A DNA stretch of 64,000 nt. Origin: Pseudoalteromonas neustonica (GTDB lineage Bacteria > Pseudomonadota > Gammaproteobacteria > Enterobacterales > Alteromonadaceae). The notes under the pieces are model-generated. The model worked only from the letters and a program-made list of their open reading frames with translations. It had not been told where the DNA came from and did no database searches. A program made the translations under genes and the position numbers. The number at the start of each line of letters is the position of its first letter. Position 1 is the stretch's first letter. Shown in pieces: positions 9,749 through 20,674 of this stretch. Where the stretch lies: assembly GCF_001653135.1 (NCBI RefSeq), contig NZ_BDDS01000011.1, positions 29,602 to 93,601 of the forward strand. The letters are read 5' to 3'.

Positions 9749-10691
9749 AGGCCGTCCTGTTGACGGTATCTTGTTGTTAAACAAACCACACGGTATTTCA
9801 TCAAATAAAGCATTACAGCAAGCTAAGGGTGCTTATTTTGCACAAAAAGCGGGGCACACAGGTGCTCTTGACCCGCTTGCAACGGGTATGCTGCCGATCT
9901 GCTTTGGTGAGGCTACCAAGTTCACGCAGTTTTTACTTGATACTGACAAAACCTATGTTGTGCGCGCCAAATTAGGCGAGCGTACTACAACGTCTGATTC
10001 TGATGGTGAAATTGTCAGTACCAAAGATGTCAATGTGACGCTTGAGCAACTGATAAAAGAAATTGCCGCATTTGTTGGCGAGTCTGATCAATACCCGTCA
10101 ATGTACTCAGCACTTAAGTATCAAGGGCGACCTTTATATAAGTATGCGCGTGAAGGGATTGAAGTACCTCGTAAATGCAGAAAAATAAATGTGTTTAGCT
10201 TAACGTTCGATGAATTTGATGAACAGCGCAATGAAATTCAAATGACGGCCCACGTCTCAAAAGGGACGTATATTCGTACCATCGTAGACGATCTAGGTGA
10301 AAATTTAGGCTGTGGAGCACATGTTATTATGCTACACAGAACCGCTGTTGGTCAGTACCCGGCAGATAAAATGGTCTCCTTGGATGAAGTTGAAGCGCTA
10401 CTTGCAAAAGCGAAAAGTGAAGAAATTGTTCTTTCAACTTATTTAGATGCGTTGCTATTACCAATTGATACTGCGTTAGTTGATTTACCGGTTGTTGAAA
10501 TAACGAAAGCGCAAGGCTCTGTGTTTAGTCACGGGCAGGCGGTCGAATTACCAATAGCGTTACCTGATGGTTCAATTAAGGTATTGGCTGATGGTGTTTT
10601 CATCGGTACAGGCGAAGCGAATGCTAATGGTCACTTAAAAGTGAAGCGTGGACTTGCCAGTCAGCAAGATGATTACGTAAAACCTGAATAG
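9732..10691 (+). CDS. truB: tRNA pseudouridine(55) synthase TruB
   Basis: 319 aa (E. coli 314). Makes pseudouridine 55 in the T loop of tRNAs. The ATG at 9732 is chosen because the protein then begins [19 protein letters not shown] as in relatives; an upstream in-frame ATG at 9696 lies inside the rbfA tail and adds unrelated residues. Catalytic motif [20 protein letters not shown] includes the nucleophile Asp. Also [14 protein letters not shown] and [17 protein letters not shown]-terminal PUA-like region ends the protein. Overlaps rbfA by 17 bases. Confidence 0.97.
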   Translation: MAKRSKGRPVDGILLLNKPHGISSNKALQQAKGAYFAQKAGHTGALDPLATGMLPICFGEATKFTQFLLDTDKTYVVRAKLGERTTTSDSDGEIVSTKDVNVTLEQLIKEIAAFVGESDQYPSMYSALKYQGRPLYKYAREGIEVPRKCRKINVFSLTFDEFDEQRNEIQMTAHVSKGTYIRTIVDDLGENLGCGAHVIMLHRTAVGQYPADKMVSLDEVEALLAKAKSEEIVLSTYLDALLLPIDTALVDLPVVEITKAQGSVFSHGQAVELPIALPDGSIKVLADGVFIGTGEANANGHLKVKRGLASQQDDYVKPE

Positions 10692-10727
10692 CTAAAGTTG
10701 TTATTTAAAGCTGGCTATTAGCCATAG

Positions 10728-10758
10728 ATGGGGATAATTAACTTGTAGTTATCCCCAT
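10728..10758 (+). terminator. Hairpin between truB and rpsO
   Basis: Perfect 10 bp inverted repeat ATGGGGATAA/TTATCCCCAT with an 11 nt loop. No T run follows, so termination would be weak. The loop and right arm overlap the predicted rpsO promoter. Confidence 0.45.
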
Positions 10759-10770
10759 ACTTGGTAGAAT
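10743..10770 (+). promoter_or_regulatory. Predicted promoter of rpsO
   Basis: TTGTAG (10743-10748), 16 bp, TAGAAT (10765-10770), then GC-rich ACGCCCGC as in growth-rate-regulated ribosomal promoters. It lies about 75 bp before the rpsO start. Confidence 0.4.
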
Positions 10771-10843
10771 ACGCCCGCTTAATCGTTTTGGCTGAATTAG
10801 TGATCGGCTAAGACACCTTTTAAATTTTATTTTTGGAGTTATT

Positions 10844-11113
10844 ATGTCACTAAGTAATCAAGAAAAGATCGATATCATTGCAAAATTCGCACGCGCTGAA
10901 GGCGACACTGGTTCACCTGAAGTACAAGTTGCACTTTTAACTTTTGATATCAACAAGCTTCAAGGTCACTTTGCTGATCACAAGCATGACTTCCACTCAC
11001 GTCGTGGTCTGCTTCGTAAAGTAAGCACTCGCCGTAAACTGCTTGATTACCTTAAAGGTAAAGACATTGCACGTTATACTGCGTTAATCCAAGAACTTGG
11101 CCTACGTCGCTAA
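10844..11113 (+). CDS. rpsO: 30S ribosomal protein S15
   Basis: 89 aa, the standard length. Primary 16S rRNA-binding protein of the 30S platform. Contains the family stretches [19 protein letters not shown] and [20 protein letters not shown]. Start ATG 10844 with a TTTGGAG Shine-Dalgarno. Followed by a strong terminator and then pnp, the usual order. In E. coli S15 represses its own translation through a leader pseudoknot; I cannot judge this from the leader here. Confidence 0.98.
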   Translation: MSLSNQEKIDIIAKFARAEGDTGSPEVQVALLTFDINKLQGHFADHKHDFHSRRGLLRKVSTRRKLLDYLKGKDIARYTALIQELGLRR

Positions 11114-11130
11114 GAACTAGATTACATAGA

Positions 11131-11156
11131 AAGGAGCTTTTTAGCTCCTTTTTTTG
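11131..11156 (+). terminator. Intrinsic terminator after rpsO
   Basis: Stem AAGGAGC/GCTCCTT, loop TTTTTA, then T run. Separates rpsO from pnp, as in E. coli where some readthrough feeds pnp. Confidence 0.85.
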
Positions 11157-11467
11157 TGCCTAAAATTTGTCAAATATTTTGCTGCTTTTATCCTAAAACG
11201 CTTGAAAAGTAAGTTGAAATCCCCATCATAACTTCTGGACTATACGTGTAAGTAAAGTGACATCAAGAGTCTGTATTATCTAGTCGCTAGACTCGCATTT
11301 TTATGTGGCTTTGGTATATACTACGCGCGTAGATAAAAAGGTTTGTCTACGCTTATTCGCATCATTGCCAATTGTAGTACTTAATTGATTTCCAACTGAA
11401 TACAATTATGTACTGTAATTGGTACTTTGATGAAAACTTATTAGAACACATTTAAGGAACATTTTAA
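11157..11467 (+). promoter_or_regulatory. pnp upstream/leader region
   Basis: A 311 bp gap without a gene. It holds a TATACT at 11317-11322 with no good -35 partner, and an inverted repeat GCGTAGA/TCTACGC (11328-11334 and 11347-11353) in what would be the pnp leader. In E. coli an RNase III-cut leader hairpin allows PNPase autoregulation. That this is the counterpart is inference only. Confidence 0.3.
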
Positions 11468-13594
11468 GTGCAAGCAATTATTAAAGAATTCCAACTAGGT
11501 CAGCACACAGTGACCATCGAAACAGGTGCTATCGCACGTCAAGCTGACGGCGCAGTACTAGCAAGCATTGGTGATACATCAGTTTTAGTAACTGTTGTTG
11601 GTAAGCGTGAAGCGCAACCTGGCCAAGACTTTTTCCCGCTAACAGTTAACTACCAAGAGCGTATGTACGCTGCTGGTCGTATCCCTGGTGGTTTCTTAAA
11701 GCGTGAAGGTCGTCCTAACGACGGTGAAACACTTATTGCACGTCTTATTGACCGTCCAATTCGTCCACTTTTCCCAAGCGGTTTCGTAAACGAAGTACAA
11801 GTTATTGCTACTGTTGTTTCTGTTAACCCTGAAATCCAACCTGATATGGTTGCGATGATTGGTACTTCAGCGGCGTTAGCTATTTCAGGTATCCCATTCA
11901 GTGGTCCAATTGGTGCTGCTCGCGTTGGTTATATCAACGGTGAATATGTACTTAACCCTACATTAAAAGAGCTTGAAGAAAGCCAACTTGATTTAGTGGT
12001 AGCAGGTACTGATAAAGCGGTACTTATGGTTGAGTCAGAAGCTAACGTACTTGCAGAAGACGTAATGCTTGGTGCTGTTGTATATGGTCATGAGCAATCT
12101 CAAGCGATCATTACTGCAATTGAAGAGTTTAAAGCACAAGCAGGTAAGCCTACATGGGATTGGACTGCACCTGCGAAAAACGTAGCGCTTGAAGATAAAG
12201 TAGCCGCTATTGCAGCTGAGAAAGTAGGCGAAGCTTACCGCATCACTGATAAAGTTGCTCGTAAAGAAGCACTTGGCGTAGCTAAAGATGAAGTTGTTGC
12301 AGTATTAACAGCTGAACTTGCTGAAGGCGAGTCTCTAGACAAGCAAGAAGTTGGTAAAGTATTCGGTTCATTAGAGAAGAAAATCGTTCGTGGCCGTATC
12401 GCTTCTGGCGAGAAACGTATTGATGGTCGTGAACCAGATATGATCCGTGCACTAGACGTAATGACTGGCGTATTGCCACGTACTCACGGCTCTGCAATCT
12501 TTACGCGCGGTGAAACTCAAGCACTTGTTACAGCTACACTTGGTACAGAGCGTGATTCACAGTTAATCGACGATTTAACTGGCACGCACAAAAACCACTT
12601 TATGCTTAACTATAACTTCCCTCCGTTCTGCGTAGGTGAAACTGGTTTTGTTGGTTCTCCTAAGCGTCGCGAAATCGGCCATGGTAACCTAGCTAAGCGT
12701 GGTATTGCAGCTGTAATGCCAACATTGACTGAGTTCCCTTACTCAATCCGTGTTGTATCTGAGATCACTGAATCAAATGGTTCATCTTCAATGGCCTCTG
12801 TATGTGGTACTTCACTTGCACTTATGAATGCAGGTGTACCAATCAAAGCTTCTGTTGCGGGTATCGCGATGGGCCTAGTTAAAGAAGATGAGAAGTTCGT
12901 TGTTCTTTCTGACATCTTAGGTGATGAAGATCACTTAGGTGACATGGACTTTAAAGTGGCGGGTACTGCTGCAGGTATCACTGCACTACAGATGGATATC
13001 AAAATTGAAGGTATCACACAAGAAATCATGCAAATTGCGCTTAAACAAGCAAAAGCTGCACGTTTACACATTCTAGGTGTGATGGACGAAGCAATCTCTG
13101 CACCGTCTGAAGAACTTTCAATGTTTGCTCCACGTATCTACACAATGAAGATACCACAGAAGAAAATTGCTGAAGTTATCGGTAAAGGCGGCGCAACTAT
13201 TCGTCAACTTACTGAAGAAACAGGTACTACGATTGAAATCGGTGATGATGGCACAATCAAAATTGCAGCAACTGACGGCGAAAGCGCAGCAAATGCAATT
13301 AGCCGCATTGAGCAATTAACAGCTGAGCTTGAAGTAGGTACTATCTACGAAGGTAAAGTTGTACGTATCGTTGATTTCGGTGCGTTCGTAAACATTCTTC
13401 CTGGTAAAGATGGTCTAGTACATATTTCTCAAATTAGTACTGAGCGCGTAAATAACGTTGCTGATCACCTTTCTGAGGGTCAAGAAGTTAAAGTTAAAGT
13501 ACTAGAAGTAGATCGCCAAGGTCGCGTACGTCTAAGTATCAAAGAAGCAATGGAATCAGCAGCACCTGCAGCTGACGCACCTACTGACGCTTAA
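11468..13594 (+). CDS. pnp: Polyribonucleotide nucleotidyltransferase (PNPase)
   Basis: 708 aa (E. coli 711). Phosphorolytic 3'-5' exoribonuclease of mRNA decay, trimeric and a degradosome partner. GTG start at 11468 with AAGGA upstream. Two RNase PH domains: the first with [20 protein letters not shown], the second with [13 protein letters not shown] and [17 protein letters not shown]. These are followed by a KH domain ([20 protein letters not shown], about 565-584) and an S1 domain ([19 protein letters not shown] to the end). Preceded by rpsO, followed by a terminator and nlpI. Confidence 0.98.
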   Translation: MQAIIKEFQLGQHTVTIETGAIARQADGAVLASIGDTSVLVTVVGKREAQPGQDFFPLTVNYQERMYAAGRIPGGFLKREGRPNDGETLIARLIDRPIRPLFPSGFVNEVQVIATVVSVNPEIQPDMVAMIGTSAALAISGIPFSGPIGAARVGYINGEYVLNPTLKELEESQLDLVVAGTDKAVLMVESEANVLAEDVMLGAVVYGHEQSQAIITAIEEFKAQAGKPTWDWTAPAKNVALEDKVAAIAAEKVGEAYRITDKVARKEALGVAKDEVVAVLTAELAEGESLDKQEVGKVFGSLEKKIVRGRIASGEKRIDGREPDMIRALDVMTGVLPRTHGSAIFTRGETQALVTATLGTERDSQLIDDLTGTHKNHFMLNYNFPPFCVGETGFVGSPKRREIGHGNLAKRGIAAVMPTLTEFPYSIRVVSEITESNGSSSMASVCGTSLALMNAGVPIKASVAGIAMGLVKEDEKFVVLSDILGDEDHLGDMDFKVAGTAAGITALQMDIKIEGITQEIMQIALKQAKAARLHILGVMDEAISAPSEELSMFAPRIYTMKIPQKKIAEVIGKGGATIRQLTEETGTTIEIGDDGTIKIAATDGESAANAISRIEQLTAELEVGTIYEGKVVRIVDFGAFVNILPGKDGLVHISQISTERVNNVADHLSEGQEVKVKVLEVDRQGRVRLSIKEAMESAAPAADAPTDA

Positions 13595-13631
13595 TTGTTG
13601 ATATTTAATCCAGATATTCTCTGGATAGCAT

Positions 13632-13660
13632 AAAAAAGGGGCTGTATAGCCTCTTTTTTT
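13632..13660 (+). terminator. Intrinsic terminator after pnp
   Basis: AAAAAAGGGGCT pairs with AGCCTCTTTTTTT (G-T wobbles included) around a short GTAT loop, followed by the T run. Confidence 0.8.
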
Positions 13661-13733
13661 ATGCTTTAATGAAACCTCTTTGGATAGCACTTGTCTTATC
13701 TGTTTGCTACTTATCTAGGTATTAAGGATTTTA

Positions 13734-14612
13734 ATGATACTTAAACACATCGCTTTAGCATCGTTTGCTGTTTTGTCTTTAAGCGCTTGTCAGTCAACGT
13801 CTCAAGCTGAACCAACGCCAATTGTAAACGTCCCTTTTACAGCTCCTTTAGCGTCTGATTTTCGTAGTGAAATAGCGATAGCGCGTTACTCAGAGCTATT
13901 AAATCGTACTGATTTAGAGCCAGAACAACAAGCTAAGTTATATTACGACCGTGGAGTATTATTCGATAGCTTAGGGATGCCGACGCTGGCACGTATTGAT
14001 TTTAATCGCGCTGTACAATTAAAGCCCAACTTGGCTGAGGTGTATAACTTTTTAGGTATTCACCACACCTTGATGCAGCAATATGAAAAAGCTTACGAAC
14101 TTTTTGATTCTGCACTAGAGCTCAATGAACAGCATGAATATGCATATTTGAATCGTGGTATTGCGCTCTATTATGGAAACAGACCTGTATTAGCATCGGC
14201 TGATCTGTCTGAGTTTTTAGCCCGTGCACCAAGTGACCCATATCGTGTTTTATGGCTTTATCTTGCGCAAGCTGATGATGAACCAATAAAAGCTCTTGCA
14301 AATCTAAAAGCAAATGCACAAGGACTAGACGATAGCCAGTGGGCTTATGGGCTAATTTCATTGTATTTAGGTGATATGAGCGAACATTCTTTTTTGGCAA
14401 CCATCAGCGAAGGTGTAAAGTCAGAGCAAGAATATGCTCAACGTTTATGTGAGGCTTATTTTTATCTTGCAAAAATGTATCAAGCAGAAGGGCTTAATTA
14501 TCAAGCAGCAGACTTTTTTAGGTTAACACTTGCAACTAATGTCCATGAATTTGTTGAATATAAATATGCACGTTTAGAGCTTGAGTTAATGGCTGGTGAT
14601 AACGCTAGTTAA
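13734..14612 (+). CDS. nlpI: Lipoprotein NlpI (TPR protein)
   Basis: 292 aa (E. coli 294). Outer-membrane lipoprotein; in E. coli it is the adaptor for Prc that controls murein hydrolases such as MepS. Signal peptide with lipobox LSAC, lipidated Cys 19. Tetratricopeptide repeats follow: KLYYDRGVLFDSLGMPTLAR, AEVYNFLGIHHTLMQQYEKA, and HEYAYLNRGIALYYGNRP. Position directly after pnp also fits nlpI. The 3' end overlaps the next gene by 17 bases. Confidence 0.92.
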   Translation: MILKHIALASFAVLSLSACQSTSQAEPTPIVNVPFTAPLASDFRSEIAIARYSELLNRTDLEPEQQAKLYYDRGVLFDSLGMPTLARIDFNRAVQLKPNLAEVYNFLGIHHTLMQQYEKAYELFDSALELNEQHEYAYLNRGIALYYGNRPVLASADLSEFLARAPSDPYRVLWLYLAQADDEPIKALANLKANAQGLDDSQWAYGLISLYLGDMSEHSFLATISEGVKSEQEYAQRLCEAYFYLAKMYQAEGLNYQAADFFRLTLATNVHEFVEYKYARLELELMAGDNAS

Positions 14613-15774
14613 ATGGCTAATCAGCGTTGTTGTTATACTGAGCTTTGGAGGGTTACCTAGCTCGGTGAATCAGCATCACGCTCTTGCTTTTTGGCATGTA
14701 AAACATACCCCGACTTCGATTTTTATAAACTATTACCGCTTTGCTGATGATTTTAAATCCCTGTTGAGTTCTTTGCCCGATCCTACATTATATTTATTAG
14801 CTTTGAGCGGTGAAGCTGATGCACAGTTTGTTTGGGCATTACGCTTATTAAAAAATGGTAAGGGGCAATCTGCCTTACCTTTTTGGCGAGCGAGCGCTGC
14901 CCAACAAAATGCTGATAAACGCCGTAAACTCAGTGCGTTATTGCTGAAATTAGAGCGTTGGGACGATTTAACCGCATTATCACAGCTGCAGTTGTTGCCT
15001 GAAAGCGATGCAGCAGAGCAATTAAAATTACAATATAGTGCGGCGCCAGCGAGTATTGATCAACGCTTTGCAAGCCATGAGGGTTTTTTATTATCTTTTG
15101 CACAGCAACAAGCACAATCGCATTGTGAGTTTAATGTGCTGATGATGACAGATCATCGCCAAGGCTTAGCACAACTCAATATATTTAAAACCCGCTATCA
15201 AATAGAACCTCAACCAAGAGCAGGAAGCTTTTGTTTTAGTAAACCCATTTACTTAGGGGACTCAATAAACTGTCAACAACATCCAGAGCATGCAGCACGA
15301 TGCGATTGGCGGCCGCTTGTTAACAATAAAGTATGGCCAACTGGATTTGACTTTATTGTGATGATGACACGCAGTGGTTTAGGTAACGTCAGTGGTGGAA
15401 TCATGCACCTAAATTCAGCGAGTCACTACGGATTATTTTTACATGAGCTCATGCATTTCAGTGGTTTTGAAGATGAGTACGTTTTACCAGCAACTAAGCA
15501 AGCATGGTTATGCCAGCAAAAAGGCTTTGTAGCGCCAAACTTATTTATTGCAAATGGAGTGGCGCCGCCTATTGGTTGGCAACAAAGTGATAGTTGTCAG
15601 ACAGCAATAAAAGCGTATAAACCCAGCGAAAATTGGTCAATAATGCAATATCAACAGATCCCACTCTCGCAACAATATCAGCAATTATGGTTAAAGCAAA
15701 TAGCAAACCCAGCAGAGCAACCGATACGTTTTGGTGATTATTTCACGCAGCTTGAAGAGAAAATTTCTTTTTAG
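14596..15774 (+). CDS. Secreted metzincin-like zinc metalloprotease, unknown family, coupled to nlpI
   Basis: 392 aa, GTG start at 14596 inside the end of nlpI. A hydrophobic N-terminus (residues about 5-20) acts as signal peptide or anchor. Residues about 65-165 look TPR- or Sel1-like (GEADAQFVWALRLLKNGKG). The C-terminal half holds HELMHFSGFEDEY: the HExxHxxGxxD pattern puts His 283, His 287 and Asp 293 as zinc ligands and Glu 284 as catalytic base. NWSIMQY (Met 350) resembles a Met-turn. At least six Cys in this half suggest disulfides and export. The EDEY ending recalls the DEY of M64 peptidases, but overall family is not recognised. Overlap with nlpI implies co-translation and perhaps shared cell-wall or proteolysis work; that is inference. 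Confidence 0.7.
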   Translation: MITLVKWLISVVVILSFGGLPSSVNQHHALAFWHVKHTPTSIFINYYRFADDFKSLLSSLPDPTLYLLALSGEADAQFVWALRLLKNGKGQSALPFWRASAAQQNADKRRKLSALLLKLERWDDLTALSQLQLLPESDAAEQLKLQYSAAPASIDQRFASHEGFLLSFAQQQAQSHCEFNVLMMTDHRQGLAQLNIFKTRYQIEPQPRAGSFCFSKPIYLGDSINCQQHPEHAARCDWRPLVNNKVWPTGFDFIVMMTRSGLGNVSGGIMHLNSASHYGLFLHELMHFSGFEDEYVLPATKQAWLCQQKGFVAPNLFIANGVAPPIGWQQSDSCQTAIKAYKPSENWSIMQYQQIPLSQQYQQLWLKQIANPAEQPIRFGDYFTQLEEKISF

Positions 15775-16020
15775 ATAAAATGATAAATAAAACGAATAGG
15801 CATAAAAGTTGTAAATAATATAAAATCGACGTTAAATTTGTTCAAAATAACGGCGGGTAGGTGCCCTCACTATAGACAAAATGATCCCTGATCAGTATAA
15901 CTATACCCACTATAATTGTTTTAATAAGCAAAAATAAATAACCATTCACAATGACCAGTACACAACTAAAATTAACTAGCGACGTATTGATATTCTTATG
16001 ACTTTAAAAGGTTTCTCACT

Positions 16021-18813
16021 ATGACTTTGCTCTGGATACCCTTGCTATCCTTAATTGGCAGTGTTATTTCTTCATGCACCGGCAAATTGACTCGTAACCA
16101 ATCTACGAGCCTTACTATGATGGCGCCACTGTGCGCTTTAGCAATTGCGATTTATCATACGCCCGCCGTTTTGGCTGGTGAGACGATTCGCTTTACCGCG
16201 CAGTGGATCCCCGCTCTTGGCATGGAAATAGCCTTTCGTTTAGATGGTTTAAGCTTACTGTTCATTTTTATGATTCTAGGTATTGGCTTACTCGTTATTT
16301 TTTATACCCGTTATTACTTAAGTAGTAATGATTCAATGCCTAAGCTATACAGCTATTTAATGCTGTTTATGACGGCAATGCTGGGTATTGTTATGTCAAA
16401 TAACGTCATCCAGCTCTGGTTATTTTGGGAATTGACCAGTATCAGCTCATTTTTATTAATTAGTTACTGGTGGCATAAATCTGAAGCGCGAAAAGGTGCT
16501 CGTATGGCACTGGCCGTTACAGGTGCAGGTGGCTTAGCGTTACTTGGTGGCTTGTTATTGCTAGGTGATATAGTTGGTAGCTATAATTTAGATGTTATTT
16601 TAGCTAGCAAAGCGTTGATCCAATCGCATGATTTATATGAGCTTGCATTAGTACTTGTATTGTTGGGCGCCTTCACTAAATCTGCACAGTTTCCGTTTCA
16701 TTTTTGGCTGCCACATGCAATGGCTGCGCCGACGCCAGTTAGTGCATATTTACATTCGGCAACAATGGTTAAGGCCGGTATCTTTTTATTAGCACGATTT
16801 TACCCTGCACTGGCGGGCACTGATACCTGGTTTATCTTGGTCGCCATGACTGGCTTAGCAACGTTATTAGTCGGTGCTTATATCGCTTTATTTAAGCATG
16901 ACTTAAAAGGGCTATTGGCGTACTCAACGATTAGTCACTTAGGTTTAATAACACTGTTACTTGGTTTGGATACTGAGCTTGCCACTGTCGCGGCGATATT
17001 TCATATCATTAACCATGCGACCTTTAAAGCGTCATTATTTATGGCCACGGGTATTATCGATCACGAAACTGGCACGCGTGATATGCGCAGGCTCAACGGA
17101 ATGTGGCGTTTTATGCCTTATACCGCCACTCTTGCGATGGTTGCAGCCGCTGCAATGGCAGGAGTACCGTTATTAAATGGTTTCTTGTCAAAAGAAATGT
17201 TTTTTGCAGAAACGCTACACCAACAGATATTAGGCTCAATGTCGTGGCTTATCCCTGTGTTAGCAACGCTAGCGGCTGCTTTCTCTGTGGCTTATTCTGC
17301 ACGCTTTATTCACGATGTGTTTTTTAATGGTGACCCAATTAATTTACCTAAAACACCGCACGAACCACCGCGTTATATGCGTGTACCAATCGAAATTCTG
17401 GTTGTGTTGTGTTTATTGGTCGGTATGTTTCCACACTTTGTGGTTGACGGTATTTTATCAGCGGCGTCATTAGCGGTGCTTGGAGAGGCTACACCAGAGT
17501 TTAAATTATCAATTTGGCATGGCTTTAATTTACCATTACTTATGAGCGCGATGGCTGTAGTGGGTGGCGTGTTTATTTATATTCAGCGTAAACATTTGTT
17601 TAAATTCCAGGCGTCATTGCCGCCATTAAATGCCAAGAAAACTTTTGAACGTTTTGTTTATAACATTATTAAATGGAGTCGAGATAAAGTACGCAGTGTA
17701 GAGAATGGCTCATTACAACGCTACATTGTTGTAATGTTAGGCGTGGTGTTATTGTGCGCGGGTTGGCCATTATTCGAAATGGAAGCACTGGCAGGCACAG
17801 CGCCGCGTACTCCGATCGATTTTCATAATGCAATTGGCGCTGGGCTGTTGATTATAGGTGCAATTAGCACCGTAATTTGGCATCGCTCACGCGTGGTATC
17901 TTTATTAATGTTGTCAATTGTTGGGTTGATGGTGTCAGTGGCGTTTACACGTTTCTCAGCACCTGATTTAGCACTAACACAGCTAACAGTCGAAGTAGTT
18001 ACGGTGATTCTGCTGATGCTAGCATTGTTCTTTTTACCACAGCGTACACCAAAAGAATCAAGCTCATTACGTGTAATACGTGATTTAAGTATTGCTTCTG
18101 CAATGGGAGTTGTTGTAGCGAGTATTTGTTATGCGTTATTAACAAGGCCGCTTGAGTCAATATCAGACTTTTTTATTGCTAATGCTAAAACTGGCGGTGG
18201 TGGTACAAACGTAGTGAACGTAATTCTTGTCGATTTTAGGGGGTTTGATACGCTCGGTGAAATCACGGTATTAGGTATTGCTGCATTAGGTATTTATAAA
18301 GTACTTACTAACTTACCTTTATTTATGCCAGCAAGTGATAGCGAAGGTCGCCCATGGGCACGTGAGCGCCACCCACTATTATTAGCAAGTATTTCACAAA
18401 GCTTATTACCATTAGCCCTATTAGTGTCAGCATATATCTTTTTACGTGGTCATAACTTACCTGGTGGTGGATTTATCGCAGGCTTGGTAACCGCTATTGC
18501 ATTTATTTTGCAATATATGGCTCACGGCTCTATTTGGATCACTGAACGCTTTGATGTTAATTACCGTAAAATTATCGCCTCAGGTATTGCTATCGCAATG
18601 TTTACTGGATTGGGTAGTTGGGCATTTGATAGGCCTTTTCTAACAACATGGTTTGATTATTTTGACTTCCCATTTGTGGGCAAAACAGAATTGGCAAGTG
18701 CCATTATATTTGATTTAGGTGTGTATTTGACTGTTGTGGGCGCGACATTAATGATTCTCGCCAGTTTAGGTAAATTAACAGCCGATACTCCAAAAAATGA
18801 GGTAAATATTTAA
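16021..18813 (+). CDS. mrpA: Mrp Na+/H+ antiporter subunit A-B fusion
   Basis: 930 aa polytopic membrane protein. Residues 1 to about 760 are MrpA, related to complex I Nuo[40 protein letters not shown], and [17 protein letters not shown]. The C-terminal part from about residue 780 ([33 protein letters not shown]) is MrpB, fused in frame. Such a fusion marks group 2 Mrp operons (also called Pha or Sha). The complex exchanges Na+ for H+ and supports alkali and salt tolerance. mrpC starts on the last base of its stop codon. The 245 bp gap upstream shows no promoter I would defend. Confidence 0.95.
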   Translation: MTLLWIPLLSLIGSVISSCTGKLTRNQSTSLTMMAPLCALAIAIYHTPAVLAGETIRFTAQWIPALGMEIAFRLDGLSLLFIFMILGIGLLVIFYTRYYLSSNDSMPKLYSYLMLFMTAMLGIVMSNNVIQLWLFWELTSISSFLLISYWWHKSEARKGARMALAVTGAGGLALLGGLLLLGDIVGSYNLDVILASKALIQSHDLYELALVLVLLGAFTKSAQFPFHFWLPHAMAAPTPVSAYLHSATMVKAGIFLLARFYPALAGTDTWFILVAMTGLATLLVGAYIALFKHDLKGLLAYSTISHLGLITLLLGLDTELATVAAIFHIINHATFKASLFMATGIIDHETGTRDMRRLNGMWRFMPYTATLAMVAAAAMAGVPLLNGFLSKEMFFAETLHQQILGSMSWLIPVLATLAAAFSVAYSARFIHDVFFNGDPINLPKTPHEPPRYMRVPIEILVVLCLLVGMFPHFVVDGILSAASLAVLGEATPEFKLSIWHGFNLPLLMSAMAVVGGVFIYIQRKHLFKFQASLPPLNAKKTFERFVYNIIKWSRDKVRSVENGSLQRYIVVMLGVVLLCAGWPLFEMEALAGTAPRTPIDFHNAIGAGLLIIGAISTVIWHRSRVVSLLMLSIVGLMVSVAFTRFSAPDLALTQLTVEVVTVILLMLALFFLPQRTPKESSSLRVIRDLSIASAMGVVVASICYALLTRPLESISDFFIANAKTGGGGTNVVNVILVDFRGFDTLGEITVLGIAALGIYKVLTNLPLFMPASDSEGRPWARERHPLLLASISQSLLPLALLVSAYIFLRGHNLPGGGFIAGLVTAIAFILQYMAHGSIWITERFDVNYRKIIASGIAIAMFTGLGSWAFDRPFLTTWFDYFDFPFVGKTELASAIIFDLGVYLTVVGATLMILASLGKLTADTPKNEVNI

Positions 18814-19160
18814 TGGAATTGTTATACGCATCATGCGTTGGTGTATTAGTCGCTTGTGGGGTCTATTTGATCCTACGAGCACGGACTTTTCCGGTTGTAT
18901 TAGGGCTTACAATGCTTTCATATGCAGTGAACTTGTTTTTATTCTCGTCAGGGCGTTTAACTATTAATAAAGCAGTAGTATTAGGTACCGGTGCTGATTA
19001 TGCAGATCCGCTGCCACAAGCTCTGGTATTAACAGCAATAGTAATAGGTTTTGCAATGACCGCATTTGTTGTGATACTTGCAATTCGTGGCCGTGCAGAT
19101 TTAGGCAATGATCATGTTGATGGTCACTTAGGAAAAATTGAACATAAGGAGCACAAATGA
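18813..19160 (+). CDS. mrpC: Mrp antiporter subunit C
   Basis: 115 aa, three predicted helices, NuoK-like. Contains the family stretch YLILRARTFPVVLGLTMLSYAVNLFLF and DPLPQALVLTAIVIGFAMTA (each a membrane segment). Overlaps mrpA by one base and mrpD by four (ATGA), so expression is tightly coupled. Part of the multi-subunit Na+/H+ antiporter. Confidence 0.95.
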   Translation: MELLYASCVGVLVACGVYLILRARTFPVVLGLTMLSYAVNLFLFSSGRLTINKAVVLGTGADYADPLPQALVLTAIVIGFAMTAFVVILAIRGRADLGNDHVDGHLGKIEHKEHK

Positions 19161-20674
19161 TTCAGCACATTGCTTCTTGGCCCATTTTATTACCTATGTT
19201 GGCTGGGGTTATTTTACTGCTACCACCGTGTGGAAAAAGTATTCCAATTCGTCGTGTAGCTTCTGTATTTATGGCTTTTCTAAGTACGTTAGTGAGTGCG
19301 TTCTTATTATGGGAAGTGTTGCATTCAGGCATCATTGTTTATGCCATTGGTGATTGGCAAGCGCCATTTGGTATTGTACTTGTTGCTGATTTAGTCTCTG
19401 TGTTATTAGTGTGTCTTACTTCACTCTTAGGCTTGGTTGTTACTTTATATAGCTGTGTAGGTGATGACGAGAAAGGAGGCTTTTTTCACCCATTAGTACA
19501 TTTCCTTGTACTGGGTGTTAATGGCGCTTTCTTAACAGGTGACTTATTTAATCTATTTGTATTTTTTGAAGTACTATTAATTGCCTCATATTCATTATTG
19601 ATGCATGACGGTGATAAACATAAGACCCGTTCAGCCATTCAGTACGTTAGCTTAAATCTAATTGGCTCTAGTGTTTTTTTGATTGCACTTGGTATTTTAT
19701 ACGGTGTACTGGGAACATTAAATATTGCCGATATGGCGCAAAAAATGTCTCAGTTGCAAGGTGATGATGTCTACCTAGCCAAGATAGGTGGCTTATTACT
19801 ACTTGTTGTTTTTGCACTCAAAGGCGCGTTATTGCCATTGCATTTATGGTTACCTAATACTTACGCTAGTGCAATGCCCGTAGTGGCTGCGTTATTTGCG
19901 ATAATGACGAAAGTAGGCGTGTATACAATGTTACGCGTATATACGGTTATTTTTGGCGATGAAGCAGGGCAACTTGCCCACATGGCACAACCTTGGTTGT
20001 GGGGATTAGCTGTGGCAACAATTATTGCGGGTGCAATCGGTGTTATTGCAGCTCAAGATTTGCGTAAACTCACCGCTAACTTGGTGATCGTATCGGTTGG
20101 TACGTTGGTGGCTTTAGTGGCAATTCAAAATATTAATGCTACTGCTGCATTATTGTATTACCTAGTACATTCAACGTTAGTGTGTGCGGCATTATTTTTA
20201 ATCGCTGATTTAATTTCTCATCAACGCGGAAAAGTCGCAGATCGTTTTGCAGCAGGGCGAGCGGTAGGACAACCTCTATTGCTAGGTGCTTGTTTTATTA
20301 TTGCCGCTTTGAGTGTGATCGGCATGCCGCCACTTTCAGGGTTTGTAGGTAAAGTGTGGATTTTAAAAACAGCATTAGATAGTGAAAAAGCACTGTTGTT
20401 TTGGCCTGTTTACTTAATTGCCAGTTTTGCGCTGTTGGTGGCATTATCACGTGCTGGGACTAGTCTGTTTTGGGAACGTAAACACCAAGATAGTGAGTTA
20501 ACTGAAGGCGTAAAAGCCCAGCCACTACAAATCATTGCGGTAATCGGTTTATTAATATGTTCGCCTTTATTAGTTATATTTGGTGGTCCAGTGAGTGAAT
20601 ATATGATCGCTGCTGCTACGCAGCTACATGATATAACCGGTGGTATTAACACTGTACTTGGGGGAGGTTCATAA
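19157..20674 (+). CDS. mrpD: Mrp antiporter subunit D
   Basis: 505 aa, about 14 membrane helices, NuoM/NuoN-like proton-translocating subunit. Seen: GVNGAFLTGDLFNLFVFFEV, LPLHLWLPNTYASAMPVVAA and the conserved Lys/His region LRKLTANLVIVSVGTLV. ATG at 19157 overlaps the mrpC stop; its own stop overlaps the mrpE start by one base. Confidence 0.95.
   Translation: MIQHIASWPILLPMLAGVILLLPPCGKSIPIRRVASVFMAFLSTLVSAFLLWEVLHSGIIVYAIGDWQAPFGIVLVADLVSVLLVCLTSLLGLVVTLYSCVGDDEKGGFFHPLVHFLVLGVNGAFLTGDLFNLFVFFEVLLIASYSLLMHDGDKHKTRSAIQYVSLNLIGSSVFLIALGILYGVLGTLNIADMAQKMSQLQGDDVYLAKIGGLLLLVVFALKGALLPLHLWLPNTYASAMPVVAALFAIMTKVGVYTMLRVYTVIFGDEAGQLAHMAQPWLWGLAVATIIAGAIGVIAAQDLRKLTANLVIVSVGTLVALVAIQNINATAALLYYLVHSTLVCAALFLIADLISHQRGKVADRFAAGRAVGQPLLLGACFIIAALSVIGMPPLSGFVGKVWILKTALDSEKALLFWPVYLIASFALLVALSRAGTSLFWERKHQDSELTEGVKAQPLQIIAVIGLLICSPLLVIFGGPVSEYMIAAATQLHDITGGINTVLGGGS

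Noticed and set aside
18200..18813. Possible frameshift joining mrpA and a separate mrpB
   Set aside because: The MrpB part is in frame with no disrupted reading, and A-B fusions are the rule in group 2 Mrp operons.
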